Positions 38,516 to 47,742 are shown, counted from the first letter of the stretch. The stretch: DNA of 64,000 bases from JAPOUP01 sp965199865 (GCA_965199865.1 CBDATU010000011.1:372001-436000); one strand, 5' to 3'. Notes: generated by a model from the letters alone, not told the origin. Program-made: numbers and translations.

Positions 38516-39199
38516 CTACCTGGTATAGCTGCGCAGGAGCCGTTCAGGGTCGGTGCCCAGCAGATAGCGGAACAGTATGATGAGATTGCGGAGTCCCTGC
38601 CACAGCCACCCCTTCTGATGATAGCGCTCGGCACTCGTCAATGCCCTGGCTGGTAATGGTCGGAGCCGCCCGCGAAGGGCACGGGCCATCGCGACATCCT
38701 CCATCAATGGGATATCCTGGTAGCCATCGGTCTTCTGATAGAGGGCCCGCGAAATCAGCAGGCCTTGATCCCCGTAGGGAAGGCCAAACACATGCGACCG
38801 AAGATTGGCCCAGCCAGCCACAAGCCTGGGAGCCATGCCTTCGGAACGGAAAGCCAGGCTGAAATACCCCGCCGAGTCTGGATGGTGGCGCAGATGTGCA
38901 TTTACCGCATCTGGCCAGCGATCATCCAGCCAGGTGTCGGCATGCAGGAACAGCAGCCACTCGCCTTCGGCCGCGGCGGCACCCCGGGCGAGATGTCCTC
39001 CCCGTCCTGCCGGTCCCGATACCAGCACCGCACCGGCCGACCCGGACAGCGGGACGGTATCATCCCGAGAGCCGCCGTCGCTTACCACAAGCTCCCGGAT
39101 CAGTCCGGCCCGCAGGCCGACGCCGAGCGAGGCAAGGGTCGCGGGCAGGTCCGTCCCTGAGTTGAGCGTCGGGATGACAACTGATACCGGTGCGCGCAT
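38516..39199 (-). CDS. Family 2 glycosyltransferase (TIGR04283-like)
   Basis: From ATG 39199, 227 aa: PVSVVIPTLNSGTDLPATLA, ELVVSDGGSRDDTV, GPAGRGGHLARGAAAAEGEW, LLFLHADTWL, FGLPYGDQGLLISRALYQK and GYQDIPLMEDVAMARAL. This is the pattern of the TIGR04283 group of GT2 enzymes. Substrate unknown; a C-terminal hydrophobic stretch could associate with membrane. It is divergent from ygfZ with a short gap. Confidence 0.87.
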   Translation of the reverse strand: MRAPVSVVIPTLNSGTDLPATLASLGVGLRAGLIRELVVSDGGSRDDTVPLSGSAGAVLVSGPAGRGGHLARGAAAAEGEWLLFLHADTWLDDRWPDAVNAHLRHHPDSAGYFSLAFRSEGMAPRLVAGWANLRSHVFGLPYGDQGLLISRALYQKTDGYQDIPLMEDVAMARALRGRLRPLPARALTSAERYHQKGWLWQGLRNLIILFRYLLGTDPERLLRSYTR

Positions 39200-39261
39200 A
39201 CTGCGCCTTTGGATTGCGTTCGATTCCACTATATGAATCCTGAAAGCGAAGGAACCGGCGA

Positions 39262-40017
39262 ATGAACGGCCAGAGATGTCATGACAGGCGGCTCTTCCGG
39301 ATCGGAGGGGCGGACAGAGAGCGGTTTCTGCAGGGTCTCGTCACCAATGACGTCAAGAGGCTCGCAGACGGTCTGGTTTATGCGGCGCTTCTGACACCGC
39401 AGGGAAAATACCTTGCGGATTTTTTTCTGGTTCCCGCCGACAGCGCGATTCTTCTGGATGTCAGGAGCGATCTTGCCCAGGGTCTGGCGCAGCGGCTCAG
39501 CATGTACAGGCTAAGGGCCGACGTTACTGTCACTCCCAGCGATATGCCGGTCTACCGCGGCACCGGAGACGGCCCGGCAGGCAGCTTCCTGGACCCTCGG
39601 GACGGTAGCCTCGGCTGGCGCCACTACGGCGTCGCTGACATTGACGTCACCGAAATCGACTGGGATGCACTGCGCGTTGCCGCCTGCATACCCGAATCGG
39701 GCATCGAACTGATCCCCAACGGTTCATTCATTCTCGAAACGGGTTTCGAGCGGCTGAACGGCGTGGATTTCTCGAAAGGCTGTTATGTGGGGCAGGAGGT
39801 GACCGCCCGGATGAAACACAAGGCAAGGCTCCGGAAGGGACTTGTATCCGTCAGGGTTGAGGGCAGCACCCCTCCGGGAACCGAGATTCGCGTGGACGGA
39901 AAGATTGCTGGCACCCTATACACCCAGTCAAACGGCTGTGGAATCGCCTATCTGCGATTCGACCGGGCTGTCGGTGAGATGATGGCGGGTGACGCGGTGG
40001 TGCGCTATGGCGGATAG
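39262..40017 (+). CDS. ygfZ: Folate-binding Fe-S cluster protein YgfZ
   Basis: A 251-aa GcvT-like folate-binding protein supporting Fe-S enzyme maintenance. The conserved signature KGCYVGQEVTARMKHKA is present at about 173-189, with RFLQGLVTNDV near the N-terminus and LLTPQGKYLADFF in between. Start ATG 39262. Its stop is followed closely by the convergent efp gene. Confidence 0.93.
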   Translation: MNGQRCHDRRLFRIGGADRERFLQGLVTNDVKRLADGLVYAALLTPQGKYLADFFLVPADSAILLDVRSDLAQGLAQRLSMYRLRADVTVTPSDMPVYRGTGDGPAGSFLDPRDGSLGWRHYGVADIDVTEIDWDALRVAACIPESGIELIPNGSFILETGFERLNGVDFSKGCYVGQEVTARMKHKARLRKGLVSVRVEGSTPPGTEIRVDGKIAGTLYTQSNGCGIAYLRFDRAVGEMMAGDAVVRYGG

Positions 40018-40029
40018 CCACCGCAACCG

Positions 40030-40593
40030 TTAGGCCCGTTCGGAATATTCAATTGATTCGGTATTGACGACGATCTCTTCGCCCGGCCCTACAAAGGGTG
40101 GCACCATGACCCTGACACCGTTTTCCAGAACCGCTGGCTTGAACGAATTGGCCGCCGTCTGTCCCTTTACCACCGGTTCGGTTTCCTGAATTCTGCAGGT
40201 TACCTTCTGGGGCAGTCTGGCGTTCAGCGCTTCCTGCCCGTAATATTCGATCTGCACTATCATCCCGTCCTGAAGAAACGGGTGCCGCTCGCCAAGAATC
40301 CCGGAGGGCAGTTCAACCTGCTCAAAGGATTCGCTGTCCATAAAGACCAGCATTCCGCCGGTCTCATAGAGAAACTGCTGGTCCTTCTGTTCAAGACGGA
40401 CGCGCTCGACCCTGTCGGCACTGCGGAATCTTTCATTGAGTTTGGAACCGTTTCGCAGGTTGCGAAGTTCGACCTGTGCGAAGGCCCCCCCTTTTCCTGG
40501 CTTCACGTGCTCGACCTTTACGGCGGTCCAGAGCCCATCATTATGCTCCAGCACGTTGCCAGGGCGAATCTCGTTCCCGTTGATCTTCGGCAT
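40030..40593 (-). CDS. efp: Translation elongation factor P
   Basis: A 187-aa EF-P, relieving ribosome stalling at polyproline. KPGKGGAFAQVELRNL gives the loop lysine K34 that EpmA would beta-lysylate, so the lysine-type EF-P is present. The second and third OB domains follow (LPQKVTCRIQETEPVVKGQT, VMVPPFVGPGEEIVVNTE). No epmA or epmB is in the window. Confidence 0.97.
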   Translation of the reverse strand: MPKINGNEIRPGNVLEHNDGLWTAVKVEHVKPGKGGAFAQVELRNLRNGSKLNERFRSADRVERVRLEQKDQQFLYETGGMLVFMDSESFEQVELPSGILGERHPFLQDGMIVQIEYYGQEALNARLPQKVTCRIQETEPVVKGQTAANSFKPAVLENGVRVMVPPFVGPGEEIVVNTESIEYSERA

Positions 40594-40807
40594 GGTATCA
40601 GATCCGTTACATTAGCTTGATCGGATGTCGGGTTGTCGTATATAGGTGTCGGAAAGGGCGGGCAAGATGTCCAGGCATCTGCGCGATCTAGGGCTGCTAT
40701 GCACAGATTGCATAGCAGGTATTCCAAATCGGAAACCCCGAATCGCTCAAGTCTGATCATATTGTTCGACATAGGATGACTTCGAAAGCAAGAACAAAGG
40801 ATGGGAA

Positions 40808-41137
40808 ATGAGTGATTTCGTTGACGGTACGGCATTCAATTTCGAACAGGGCCAGCGCTCGCGCAAGCTATTTGCCGCGGTGGTCCTGGCAGCGCTGGAT
40901 GACGCGATCGCAGACGACAAGAAATACGGCAATGGACCAGAGCAGATCGCGCGCTGGGCCAGATCGCGTGATGGGCGCGAAGTGCTGTCCTGCGCAGGGC
41001 TCGATCCAAATGAGCCGGTGGTGCAGGGCCTGATGAAATTCGTGGCCAATGGCGTCCGCACATCAGTCGCCCTAAGCCGGGAGGAGAGCGAACGTCGCAA
41101 GGCGGCCGTGCAGCAGGAGCAGGCCGAGGCGGCCTAG
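40808..41137 (+). CDS. DUF6280 family protein
   Basis: A 109-aa soluble protein beginning MSDFVDGTAFNFEQGQRSRK, then FAAVVLAALDDAIADDKKYG, GPEQIARWARSRDGREVL and GVRTSVALSREESERRKAA. This matches the conserved alphaproteobacterial DUF6280 family of unknown function. It stands alone and is followed by a strong hairpin (41148-41171). Confidence 0.85.
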   Translation: MSDFVDGTAFNFEQGQRSRKLFAAVVLAALDDAIADDKKYGNGPEQIARWARSRDGREVLSCAGLDPNEPVVQGLMKFVANGVRTSVALSREESERRKAAVQQEQAEAA

Positions 41138-41147
41138 CGAAGACGAA

Positions 41148-41171
41148 CCGGGGACGGCGCATCGTCCCCGG
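41148..41171. terminator. Hairpin between convergent genes, possible bidirectional terminator
   Basis: Perfect 9-bp arms CCGGGGACG and CGTCCCCGG around loop GCGCAT, 11 bases after the DUF6280 stop and 18 bases beyond the stop of the convergent membrane protein. On the minus strand it is followed by TTCGTCTTC. Confidence 0.6.
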
Positions 41172-41188
41172 AAGCACGGTCTCTCAAT

Positions 41189-41758
41189 TCAGAAAACGAA
41201 ACGCCAGACGCCACTTGCGAGCAATTCCGCAGTTCCGAGAATGACCGTCGCCAGACGCATTGTCCAGGACCTGAACCGGACAAGCAGGAAGGCGCATAGC
41301 GTTATTGACGCGCCCAGCTCAACTGGCCCAACGATATGGGCCCAGTCCCTGCTGTCCCAGTAGCTCAGTGGGCTTTCGAACACCCAGTTCGATATCGGCC
41401 AGAAGTGCATTCTTGCATCATGGCTATGCAGAGGAAAATCGAGAGCCAGATGCAGCAGGCCCGCCCCAGCGAATGCGAACAGCGTGGACCATCGTTGCCA
41501 AAGCGCCACTGCAAGTAATGCACCCCACAATATGAAACTGTTGTCGATCGCGAAGACCTGCTGCCAGGCGCTGGAGTAGTAGAGCTTCCCAAACACGGTC
41601 TCTGCGGGAATTCCCAGGACGAACAGCGAAATCCCAGCCATGGCGTAGAGGGATGCGTCGGGTGCCAGTGCACCGATGAAGGCCGCGGTGGTGAGTTTCG
41701 CTCGTCCCGGGCGTCCAAAGGCCGCCAGACCAAAGATGAGATGTGCCGGTGTGTTCAC
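41189..41758 (-). CDS. Integral membrane protein, YdjM-like metal-dependent hydrolase fold candidate
   Basis: A 189-aa protein with about four to five membrane segments. It has MNTPAHLIFGLAAFG at the N-terminus and HLALDFPLHSHDARMHFWP in the middle, whose histidine/aspartate cluster suggests metal binding as in the membrane-bound hydrolase family DUF457/YdjM. Relatives are sometimes labelled as cobalamin proteins only because they neighbour cobQ. Divergent from cobQ with a 65-base gap. Confidence 0.65.
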   Translation of the reverse strand: MNTPAHLIFGLAAFGRPGRAKLTTAAFIGALAPDASLYAMAGISLFVLGIPAETVFGKLYYSSAWQQVFAIDNSFILWGALLAVALWQRWSTLFAFAGAGLLHLALDFPLHSHDARMHFWPISNWVFESPLSYWDSRDWAHIVGPVELGASITLCAFLLVRFRSWTMRLATVILGTAELLASGVWRFVF

Positions 41759-41823
41759 CGCACCCCCTTTTCGCAGCTTCGTCTGCCATTTAGTGCAGGA
41801 AAGAAAGTGGCGAAAGGCGAATC

Positions 41824-43305
41824 ATGACCCAGGCGATCATGATCCAGGGAACAGGCTCGAACGTGGGCAAGTCGCTGGTTGTTGCCGGTCTGGCTCGGGC
41901 GCTGGCAAAACGGGGTCTGTTGGTGGCGCCGTTCAAACCCCAGAACATGTCCAATAATTCTGCGGCCACCGTTGACGGAGGTGAAATCGGCCGGGCGCAG
42001 GCCCTGCAGGCGCGCGCCGCAGGGCTGGCACCGACCGTTGACATGAATCCGGTGCTCCTGAAGCCCGAGTCCGATACCGGCTCACAGGTCGTGGTCCAGG
42101 GACGTCGGTTGGCAACGGTCAGGGCGCGTGACTATGCCAGGCTGAAACCGGACCTTCTCCCCAGGGTTATGGAGAGTTTCGCCAGGCTTGCCGCATCGGT
42201 GGATCTGGTGCTGGTCGAAGGCGCGGGCAGTCCCGCGGAAACCAATCTACGGGAGGGAGATATCGCGAATATGGGCTTCGCCGACGCCGCGGGAATACCA
42301 GTCATACTTGTGGCTGATATCGAACGGGGAGGTGTGATCGCGCAGCTGGTTGGCACCCACTCGGTGCTTTCAGGGAATGACCGTCGACGGATATCGGCGT
42401 TCCTGGTCAACAGGTTTCGGGGAGATGTCACGCTATTCGAAAGAGCGGTGCCCGAGATCGAGCGGCGAACTGGCTGGATCGGGCTGGGCGTGCTGCCATG
42501 GTTCGCCGATGCCTGGAAGCTGCCGGCGGAGGACGTGATGGACATTGGATCGGCCACAGGCGGTCCGTTCAGGGTCGCGGTGCCCCGGTTAGGCCGAATC
42601 GCGAATTTCGATGACCTGGACCCACTGGCGGTGGAACCTGACGTCAGTGTCGAGATCGTGGAGCCAGGACGCGCGCTTCCCGGGAATGCGGATCTCGTGT
42701 TGCTTCCGGGGTCGAAGTCTACGGTTGGGGATCTTGCGGATTTCAGAAACCAGGGATGGGACATAGACCTGATGGCCCATGTGCGGCGGGGTGGCCATGT
42801 CTTGGGTCTGTGCGGCGGCTATCAGATGCTGGGCCGGGAGATCATCGACGCCGAGGGCGTTGACGGTAGGGCCGGGCGTTTTCCCGGGCTCGGGCTGCTG
42901 GATGTCGTGACTGAGATGTCCAGGGAAAAGCGGACCACGAGGACGGAAGCTGTCTACATGGCAACGGGCGATCGGGTCAGTGGATATGAGATTCACCTTG
43001 GCAGGACAGAGGGGCCGGATCGGCAGCGGGCCTGGCTGCGTATCGGAGAGAGAACCGAAGGGGCGGCGAGTCCAGACGGACGCATCCGGGGCTGTTATCT
43101 CCACGGGATCTTCACATCAGACGGCTTCCGAAACACCTATCTGGCTGAACTGGGCGGAGAGGGAAGCGGGCTTTGCCATGAGGCGATGACGGAGAGGACA
43201 CTCGAAGGGCTAGCGGCACATCTGGAGACATATATGGACATTGATGGCCTCCTTAAGCTCACGGGGAAGATTCGTGGTGAAGCTCTGGTCGCGCCGAAGG
43301 GCTGA
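41824..43305 (+). CDS. cobQ: Cobyric acid synthase CobQ/CbiP
   Basis: Glutamine-dependent amidotransferase making cobyric acid in cobalamin synthesis. At 493 aa it has the N-terminal ATP-binding DTBS-like domain with P-loop GTGSNVGKS (9-17) and FKPQNMSNNSAAT. A class I glutaminase domain follows, with nucleophile C330 in LGLCGGYQMLG and histidine H427 in YLHGIF. Start ATG 41824. It supplies the cofactor needed by the reductive dehalogenase at 21-24 kb, though not in one operon. Confidence 0.96.
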   Translation: MTQAIMIQGTGSNVGKSLVVAGLARALAKRGLLVAPFKPQNMSNNSAATVDGGEIGRAQALQARAAGLAPTVDMNPVLLKPESDTGSQVVVQGRRLATVRARDYARLKPDLLPRVMESFARLAASVDLVLVEGAGSPAETNLREGDIANMGFADAAGIPVILVADIERGGVIAQLVGTHSVLSGNDRRRISAFLVNRFRGDVTLFERAVPEIERRTGWIGLGVLPWFADAWKLPAEDVMDIGSATGGPFRVAVPRLGRIANFDDLDPLAVEPDVSVEIVEPGRALPGNADLVLLPGSKSTVGDLADFRNQGWDIDLMAHVRRGGHVLGLCGGYQMLGREIIDAEGVDGRAGRFPGLGLLDVVTEMSREKRTTRTEAVYMATGDRVSGYEIHLGRTEGPDRQRAWLRIGERTEGAASPDGRIRGCYLHGIFTSDGFRNTYLAELGGEGSGLCHEAMTERTLEGLAAHLETYMDIDGLLKLTGKIRGEALVAPKG

Positions 43306-43415
43306 CCGCCGGGAGCAGGACGCCTGAACTGGAGACAGGGTTATTCACCCAGGCAATCGAGGCCGACGATGCGGAACTTCCGTGGCCACATGTCACAGCA
43401 CCTTCGGTAGCGGAT

Positions 43416-43904
43416 CTATTCCTGATCCCGGTTGGCCAGCGCCTGCTGAAGCTCCCGATTCACAAATCGCCGGATACTGTCCGTGATGCGCTCACCCATC
43501 GGCCCCTGGAACTCTTCGCGAATGAGTTCCGCAACCACACTCCGTAGGACTTCCCGATCAACCGGGAAATGCGGTTCGCAACTCTCCTGCGATGGCTCGA
43601 CATGCCTGGTCTTCGCCTCTCCATCTGGCTCTTCCCCGGGCTCCGCGTTACCAGGTTCCGTTCCTGCCTCGTGCTGGAAATTCCGGATCGCCTCGCTCTC
43701 TCTCCTATCCTGTGAACCAGCAACGGTCCGGGATCGGGGATGGTCTTCATCCGGGTATACACGCATCCGGGAAGTTAGCAGGAAAGGTTCGGTGCCTGAT
43801 CCGGACACCGTACTGCCATCCGTTTCCCCGTTTTCTGCGTAGGCGGAGCACAACGATGACGACCGAACGCCCTTCCGATCCTCATCTTTCACATTGGCCG
43901 ACAT
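43416..43904 (-). CDS. Acidic protein in the DUF2497/PopZ position downstream of tolC
   Basis: A 162-aa protein with a long low-complexity, charged N-terminal part and a conserved-looking C-terminal helix region VDREVLRSVVAELIREEFQG followed by RITDSIRRFVNRELQQALAN. In many alphaproteobacteria the gene after pcm-tolC is a DUF2497/PopZ-type polar organiser with just this architecture (disordered acidic N-terminus, C-terminal helices). The C-terminal sequence is only loosely like PopZ, so this call rests on order and architecture. Confidence 0.5.
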   Translation of the reverse strand: MSANVKDEDRKGVRSSSLCSAYAENGETDGSTVSGSGTEPFLLTSRMRVYPDEDHPRSRTVAGSQDRRESEAIRNFQHEAGTEPGNAEPGEEPDGEAKTRHVEPSQESCEPHFPVDREVLRSVVAELIREEFQGPMGERITDSIRRFVNRELQQALANRDQE

Positions 43905-43992
43905 GCCCTATCCCCGGAATTGACCTGCCATACATAATCCGCGCGAGCCGCCACTCCCTCCTCATGGCATCACTCCCCGGGACTTTTTGGAC

Positions 43993-45435
43993 CTATTGTC
44001 GGCCGAGAGCCTCGAGAACCCGATCCAGATCTTGTCCACGTTCGCTCTGGGGTTGGATTGGATCACGCCTGGAATTCGCCAGATTGTAATGATTCGCAGG
44101 ATCATAGGTGACTATGCCGAGTTCCAGGTCATCCACTGTGAGCACGCCCATGGCTGACAGTAGCGAATACCGCGAGACATACTGCTCGACCTCAGCGCTG
44201 ATGAGATTCGATCGCGCATCAAGGAGTTCCTGTTCGGCATTCAGCACGTCAAGCGTTGTCCGTGAGCCGAACCTGGCCTCTTCTCGAGCCCCTTCATATG
44301 CAAGCTGGCTGGCGGTCACCTGTCGTCTGCTGGCATCGGTTCGCGCAATCGAGACCTGCAGTCTGGCCCATGCGGTTCCGACCCCAAATTCCACATCCAG
44401 GACAGACTGAAGAAGATTCGCCCGTGCAGCTTCACGGTGAGCCCCAAGCTGCCGCAGGGCAGAGTTCCAGCCGCCGCGAAAAACGGGAACGCTGGCGCGC
44501 AGATTGGCGCTGTAACTGTGGTCGGACTGTTCGTCTATGGAGAGATTCAGGCCTGTGCTGACAGTCACCCCCCACGCTGCGTAAGCGCGTCGGGTATTTG
44601 CTTCGGCCACCTTGACGTTGTGCTGCGCTTCCTTGATTCGGGGATGGGTCCTGACGGCCACGCCCCTTGCGGTGTCTTCGGAGCCCGCAGTCGCTGGCGG
44701 TGCCGCTGGCAGTTCCAGATCACCTGGATAGCTGCCCACGACAGACCTGTATGTCTCCCGTGCTACCGCAAGATCGCCCTCCGCCGCGGCAAGGTTGCCG
44801 CGGGCAGCGGCTAGGCGTGCCTCAGCGATCGAAACATCGGTGCGAGTCGCCTCGCCCACATCGAACCTGTCTCTGGCGGCACGCAGTTCCTCCGTAATCA
44901 ACTCCACATTGTTTTTGCGCAGAGAAACGAACTGTGTTGCCCGAATCACTTCCATATAGGCCTGAACGGTTTCCAGCAGGACCTGCTGCTCCACCTGAAT
45001 CAACGCCGCACGCAGGCCAAGCACTGTCTCCTTAGCCGCTTCCGCCCCGATCCGGGTAACGCCATTGTCAAAGACGGTGAGTTCCGCAGATAGCGCCAGC
45101 GAACCGGACCAATGCTCGCCGCTGCGGCGATCGGGACCAAACGTATTCGCCTGGGAAACGAAACCCACAACTGGCTGGAGGGCCACATATGTCTGAGCCA
45201 CATCCTCATCGGCTGCGCGCAGCAGCGCCCGCCGCTGCTCCAGCAGGTTTGAATTGCCGTAGGCAGCGACAAGAGCGTCTGCCAGTGTCTCAGCCCCGGC
45301 GTCCTGCACCGAAATCGCGCCCAATGCGGTCGCACCGACAAAGGCCCATCCCCTAAGGCTGTGCACGAGTGGTCGACCTGATGCCTTCCCGATTCGCCTG
45401 AACCAGCGAACCGGCCCTGATCCGAAGCAATTCAA
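43993..45435 (-). CDS. tolC: TolC-family outer membrane efflux protein
   Basis: A 480-aa outer-membrane channel of type I secretion or tripartite efflux. It has a signal-like segment (LRGWAFVGATALGAISVQDAGAE) followed by two repeats of the TolC helical/beta architecture; VGEATRTDVSIAEARLAAAR and FGSRTTLDVLNAEQELLDAR are the paired repeat motifs. The frame opens at TTG 45435, overlapping the pcm stop by 4 bases. A GTG at 45366 would place the signal peptide at the very N-terminus and may be the real start. Co-transcribed with pcm. Confidence 0.93.
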   Translation of the reverse strand: MNCFGSGPVRWFRRIGKASGRPLVHSLRGWAFVGATALGAISVQDAGAETLADALVAAYGNSNLLEQRRALLRAADEDVAQTYVALQPVVGFVSQANTFGPDRRSGEHWSGSLALSAELTVFDNGVTRIGAEAAKETVLGLRAALIQVEQQVLLETVQAYMEVIRATQFVSLRKNNVELITEELRAARDRFDVGEATRTDVSIAEARLAAARGNLAAAEGDLAVARETYRSVVGSYPGDLELPAAPPATAGSEDTARGVAVRTHPRIKEAQHNVKVAEANTRRAYAAWGVTVSTGLNLSIDEQSDHSYSANLRASVPVFRGGWNSALRQLGAHREAARANLLQSVLDVEFGVGTAWARLQVSIARTDASRRQVTASQLAYEGAREEARFGSRTTLDVLNAEQELLDARSNLISAEVEQYVSRYSLLSAMGVLTVDDLELGIVTYDPANHYNLANSRRDPIQPQSERGQDLDRVLEALGRQ

Positions 45436-46085
45436 AGCTGAAACTCCCTTTCCCGGACGAAGCCAGGCAGGACTGGCGCCACCGCGTTGAATGCGTCGCG
45501 CCAGTCAATGGACTGACCGTTTTTCCATCCGATCCGGCAGACTCCCAACGCTCCATGGCTGAATATGGCAGCGACGCGCCCCCCTTCCTTGATCTGTGCT
45601 ACAATGGCGTCCGGCAGCGTCTCGACCCCACCCTGCAGCAGCGCCACATCATATGGTCCGTGCCGTGGCCCACCCTCGGCAAGCGGAGCGGCGAACACCG
45701 CCACATTGTCGGCGCTGGTCACCACAAGCCGGGCTTCGGCCTCTGCGGCCATTTCCGCATCTTCCTCAACCGCGATCACCGCTTCGGCGAGGTGCCCGAT
45801 AACCGCTGATGAATAGCCCAGACCACAGCCCAGATCAAGAACGAGCTCGTTTGGTTGGATGTTAAGCGCGTCCAGCATCTTTGCGAGCGTCCGAGGCTCC
45901 AGCATGGCACGCCCATAACCCAGGGAGATCGGCCCGTCGCAATAGGCGGTGCTGCGCGCTTCGTCCGGCACGAATTCCTCCCGCGGGACAGAGAGCATTG
46001 CGTCGATGACCGGAAACTTGGTGACGTCTGAAGGTCGAACCTGAGTGTCGACCATAGTCCTGCGCTGAACGGGAATGTCAGCCAT
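45432..46085 (-). CDS. pcm: PIMT-like SAM methyltransferase (Pcm family, divergent active site)
   Basis: A 217-aa Rossmann methyltransferase of the protein-L-isoaspartate O-methyltransferase family: MVDTQVRPSDVTKFPVIDAM, PREEFVPDEARSTAYCDGPI, LVLDLGCGLGYSSAVIGHLA. Where true PIMT enzymes have the catalytic GQTISQP element, this has GYGRAMLEP, so classical repair activity is doubtful; the tolC-linked alphaproteobacterial members share this. It is first gene of the pcm-tolC operon. An ISAs1 element begins 86 bases upstream of its start codon. Confidence 0.88.
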   Translation of the reverse strand: MADIPVQRRTMVDTQVRPSDVTKFPVIDAMLSVPREEFVPDEARSTAYCDGPISLGYGRAMLEPRTLAKMLDALNIQPNELVLDLGCGLGYSSAVIGHLAEAVIAVEEDAEMAAEAEARLVVTSADNVAVFAAPLAEGGPRHGPYDVALLQGGVETLPDAIVAQIKEGGRVAAIFSHGALGVCRIGWKNGQSIDWRDAFNAVAPVLPGFVREREFQL

Positions 46086-46161
46086 TGGGGCTCAGCCTCT
46101 TTGGGGTGTAGCTCTCCAGGCCAGTCTGACACGGATCGGATGAAGCGGCAATATGCAAGAC

Positions 46162-47429
46162 GCAGGTAGCGTAGGGCTATCGCTTTTGAAATTAAATCTA
46201 TTGCGATTTAATTCTATTGATGCCAATATGACTTAAAAACAGGCAAATGAGGCAGAAACATGCAGGACCTGAAGGTGATTTTCGAGGGGGTCGAGGACCC
46301 CCGCCGCAGCAACGCGACCCGCCACGACCTCCACGAAATGCTCATGATCGCTCTCCTGTGCGCCCTCTGCGGGGGTGAGGGGTGTTCGGATATGGCGCTT
46401 TTCGGGCGGTGCAAGGAAAGTTTCCTGCGCCGGTTAATGAAGCTGGAGCACGGCATTCCGAGCCATGACGCGTTCTCCGACCTGTTCAACGCGCTGGATC
46501 CGAAGGGCCTCAACGCCGCCCTGCTCCGGCTGGCGGGAGGCTGGGCCGAACGGCTCGGCGACGGCGTGGTCGCGATTGACGGCAAGGCCCTCCGGCGGTC
46601 CTTCGCCGACGCAACGGAGCGCTCCGCGCTCCATCTGGTCCAGGCCTTCGCGACCGGGGCGGGGGTCGTGCTGGGCCAGGTGCGGGTCTCCGGCAAGTCG
46701 AACGAGATCACGGCGATGCCCGCGCTCCTGGACCTTCTCGACCTCAGGGGCAGGACGGTGACCGCCGACGCGATGCATACCCAGAGGGCGACGGCGGAAC
46801 AGGTCACGGCCCGTGGCGGCGATTATGTCCTGGCGCTGAAGGGCAACCAGGGGAGCCTGCACGGGGATGTGGAGAAATACATGGAGGATCCGCAGATGTC
46901 TGGAAACATTGACGTTTCCGAAGAGCTGGTGGAAAAGGGGCATGGCCGCATCGAGACCCGGCGGGCACGGGTGTGCCACGACGTGGACTGGCTGCGGGAG
47001 ACCCATGACTGGCCCGGCCTGGCGGCGTTCGGTGCGGTCGACGCGACGCGGGAGACCCGGGACGGAACGGCGGCCGGAACCCGGTATTTCATCATGAGCG
47101 GGACGCTTTCGCCGGAGCGGCTGCTGGAAGCGGTCCGTGCCCACTGGCGGATCGAGAACAGCCTTCACTGGGTCCTCGACGTCGCGATGAACGAGGACCA
47201 GCAGAGGAACCGGATCGGCAACGGGCCGGAGAACCTGGCCATGATGCGGCGGATGGCGCTGAACCTGGTGCGGTCCGCCAGGGAGCGCAGGGGGGTGTCG
47301 ATGCGGGGCAGGATGAAGATGGCGGGGTGGGACCATGACGTTCTGCTGGAACTCGTTCGCGCCGCCGCCGACCTCAGCGAAGAGGCCCGGAAAATGGAGG
47401 TTCAAAAGCGATAGCCCTAGCAGGTAGCG
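46162..47429 (+). mobile_element. ISAs1-family insertion sequence, intact with 10-bp target duplication
   Basis: The element spans 46172-47419 (1248 bp). Terminal inverted repeats of 19 bp: TAGGGCTATCGCTTTTGAA at 46172-46190 and its exact complement at 47401-47419. It is flanked by the perfect 10-bp direct repeat GCAGGTAGCG (46162-46171 and 47420-47429). The single transposase gene is full length. The ends are related to those of the copy at 31 kb (AGGG.TATCGC core), but the two elements are clearly different. It is inserted between the pcm-tolC promoter region and tRNA-Cys. Confidence 0.95.
46260..47414 (+). CDS. ISAs1-family transposase
   Basis: A 384-aa DDE transposase, full length. N-terminal DUF4277-like region MQDLKVIFEGVEDPRRSNAT, then GIPSHDAFSDLFNALDPKG, catalytic region VAIDGKALRRSF and VTADAMHTQRATAEQV, DYVLALKGNQGSLHGDV, and HWRIENSLHWVLDVAMNEDQ with the conserved glutamate region. 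No frameshift or stop, so probably active. The stop lies inside the right terminal repeat area. Upstream of the gene is a short AT-rich leader. Confidence 0.95.
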   Translation: MQDLKVIFEGVEDPRRSNATRHDLHEMLMIALLCALCGGEGCSDMALFGRCKESFLRRLMKLEHGIPSHDAFSDLFNALDPKGLNAALLRLAGGWAERLGDGVVAIDGKALRRSFADATERSALHLVQAFATGAGVVLGQVRVSGKSNEITAMPALLDLLDLRGRTVTADAMHTQRATAEQVTARGGDYVLALKGNQGSLHGDVEKYMEDPQMSGNIDVSEELVEKGHGRIETRRARVCHDVDWLRETHDWPGLAAFGAVDATRETRDGTAAGTRYFIMSGTLSPERLLEAVRAHWRIENSLHWVLDVAMNEDQQRNRIGNGPENLAMMRRMALNLVRSARERRGVSMRGRMKMAGWDHDVLLELVRAAADLSEEARKMEVQKR

Positions 47430-47742
47430 TGAATTCCCGCCAGTTCGGGCATGGTCCACCTGACTATCCCGCAATCCTACGGTAGGGGATCTCCCGGTCC
47501 GTAAGCGCGAACTGCCGCAGAGCGGACAACGCTGTGGCGACGACTTCCATCGCATATCCGCATGGGTAGGGTGGCGGTTCGGAGCGAAGTGGGGGGGCTT
47601 CAGTTCATGCCTGCGCTCCATACCCATGGCTTACACCCGTTTGTGAAGGGCGAAGTTCAGCATTGCGGGTTTCAGGGATCAATTCGAGTGAATCCATGCT
47701 TGCTTTCGGGCGATCCCTGAATTAAGTCTCTACTTCGCCGAA
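47430..47742. other. Intergenic region with one inverted repeat
   Basis: Between the IS and tRNA-Cys. It contains perfect 10-bp arms TTCAGGGATC (47671-47680) and GATCCCTGAA (47712-47721) just upstream of the tRNA, a possible operator or hairpin. No gene seen. Confidence 0.45.

Noticed and set aside
41759..41823. Cobalamin riboswitch before cobQ or rdhA
   Set aside because: The gap before cobQ is only 65 bases and contains no B12-box-like element; none was seen upstream of rdhA either.
46434..47627. 397-aa minus-strand open frame across the second ISAs1 element
   Set aside because: It is the antisense shadow of the intact transposase; composition is His/Pro/Arg-rich with no domain.
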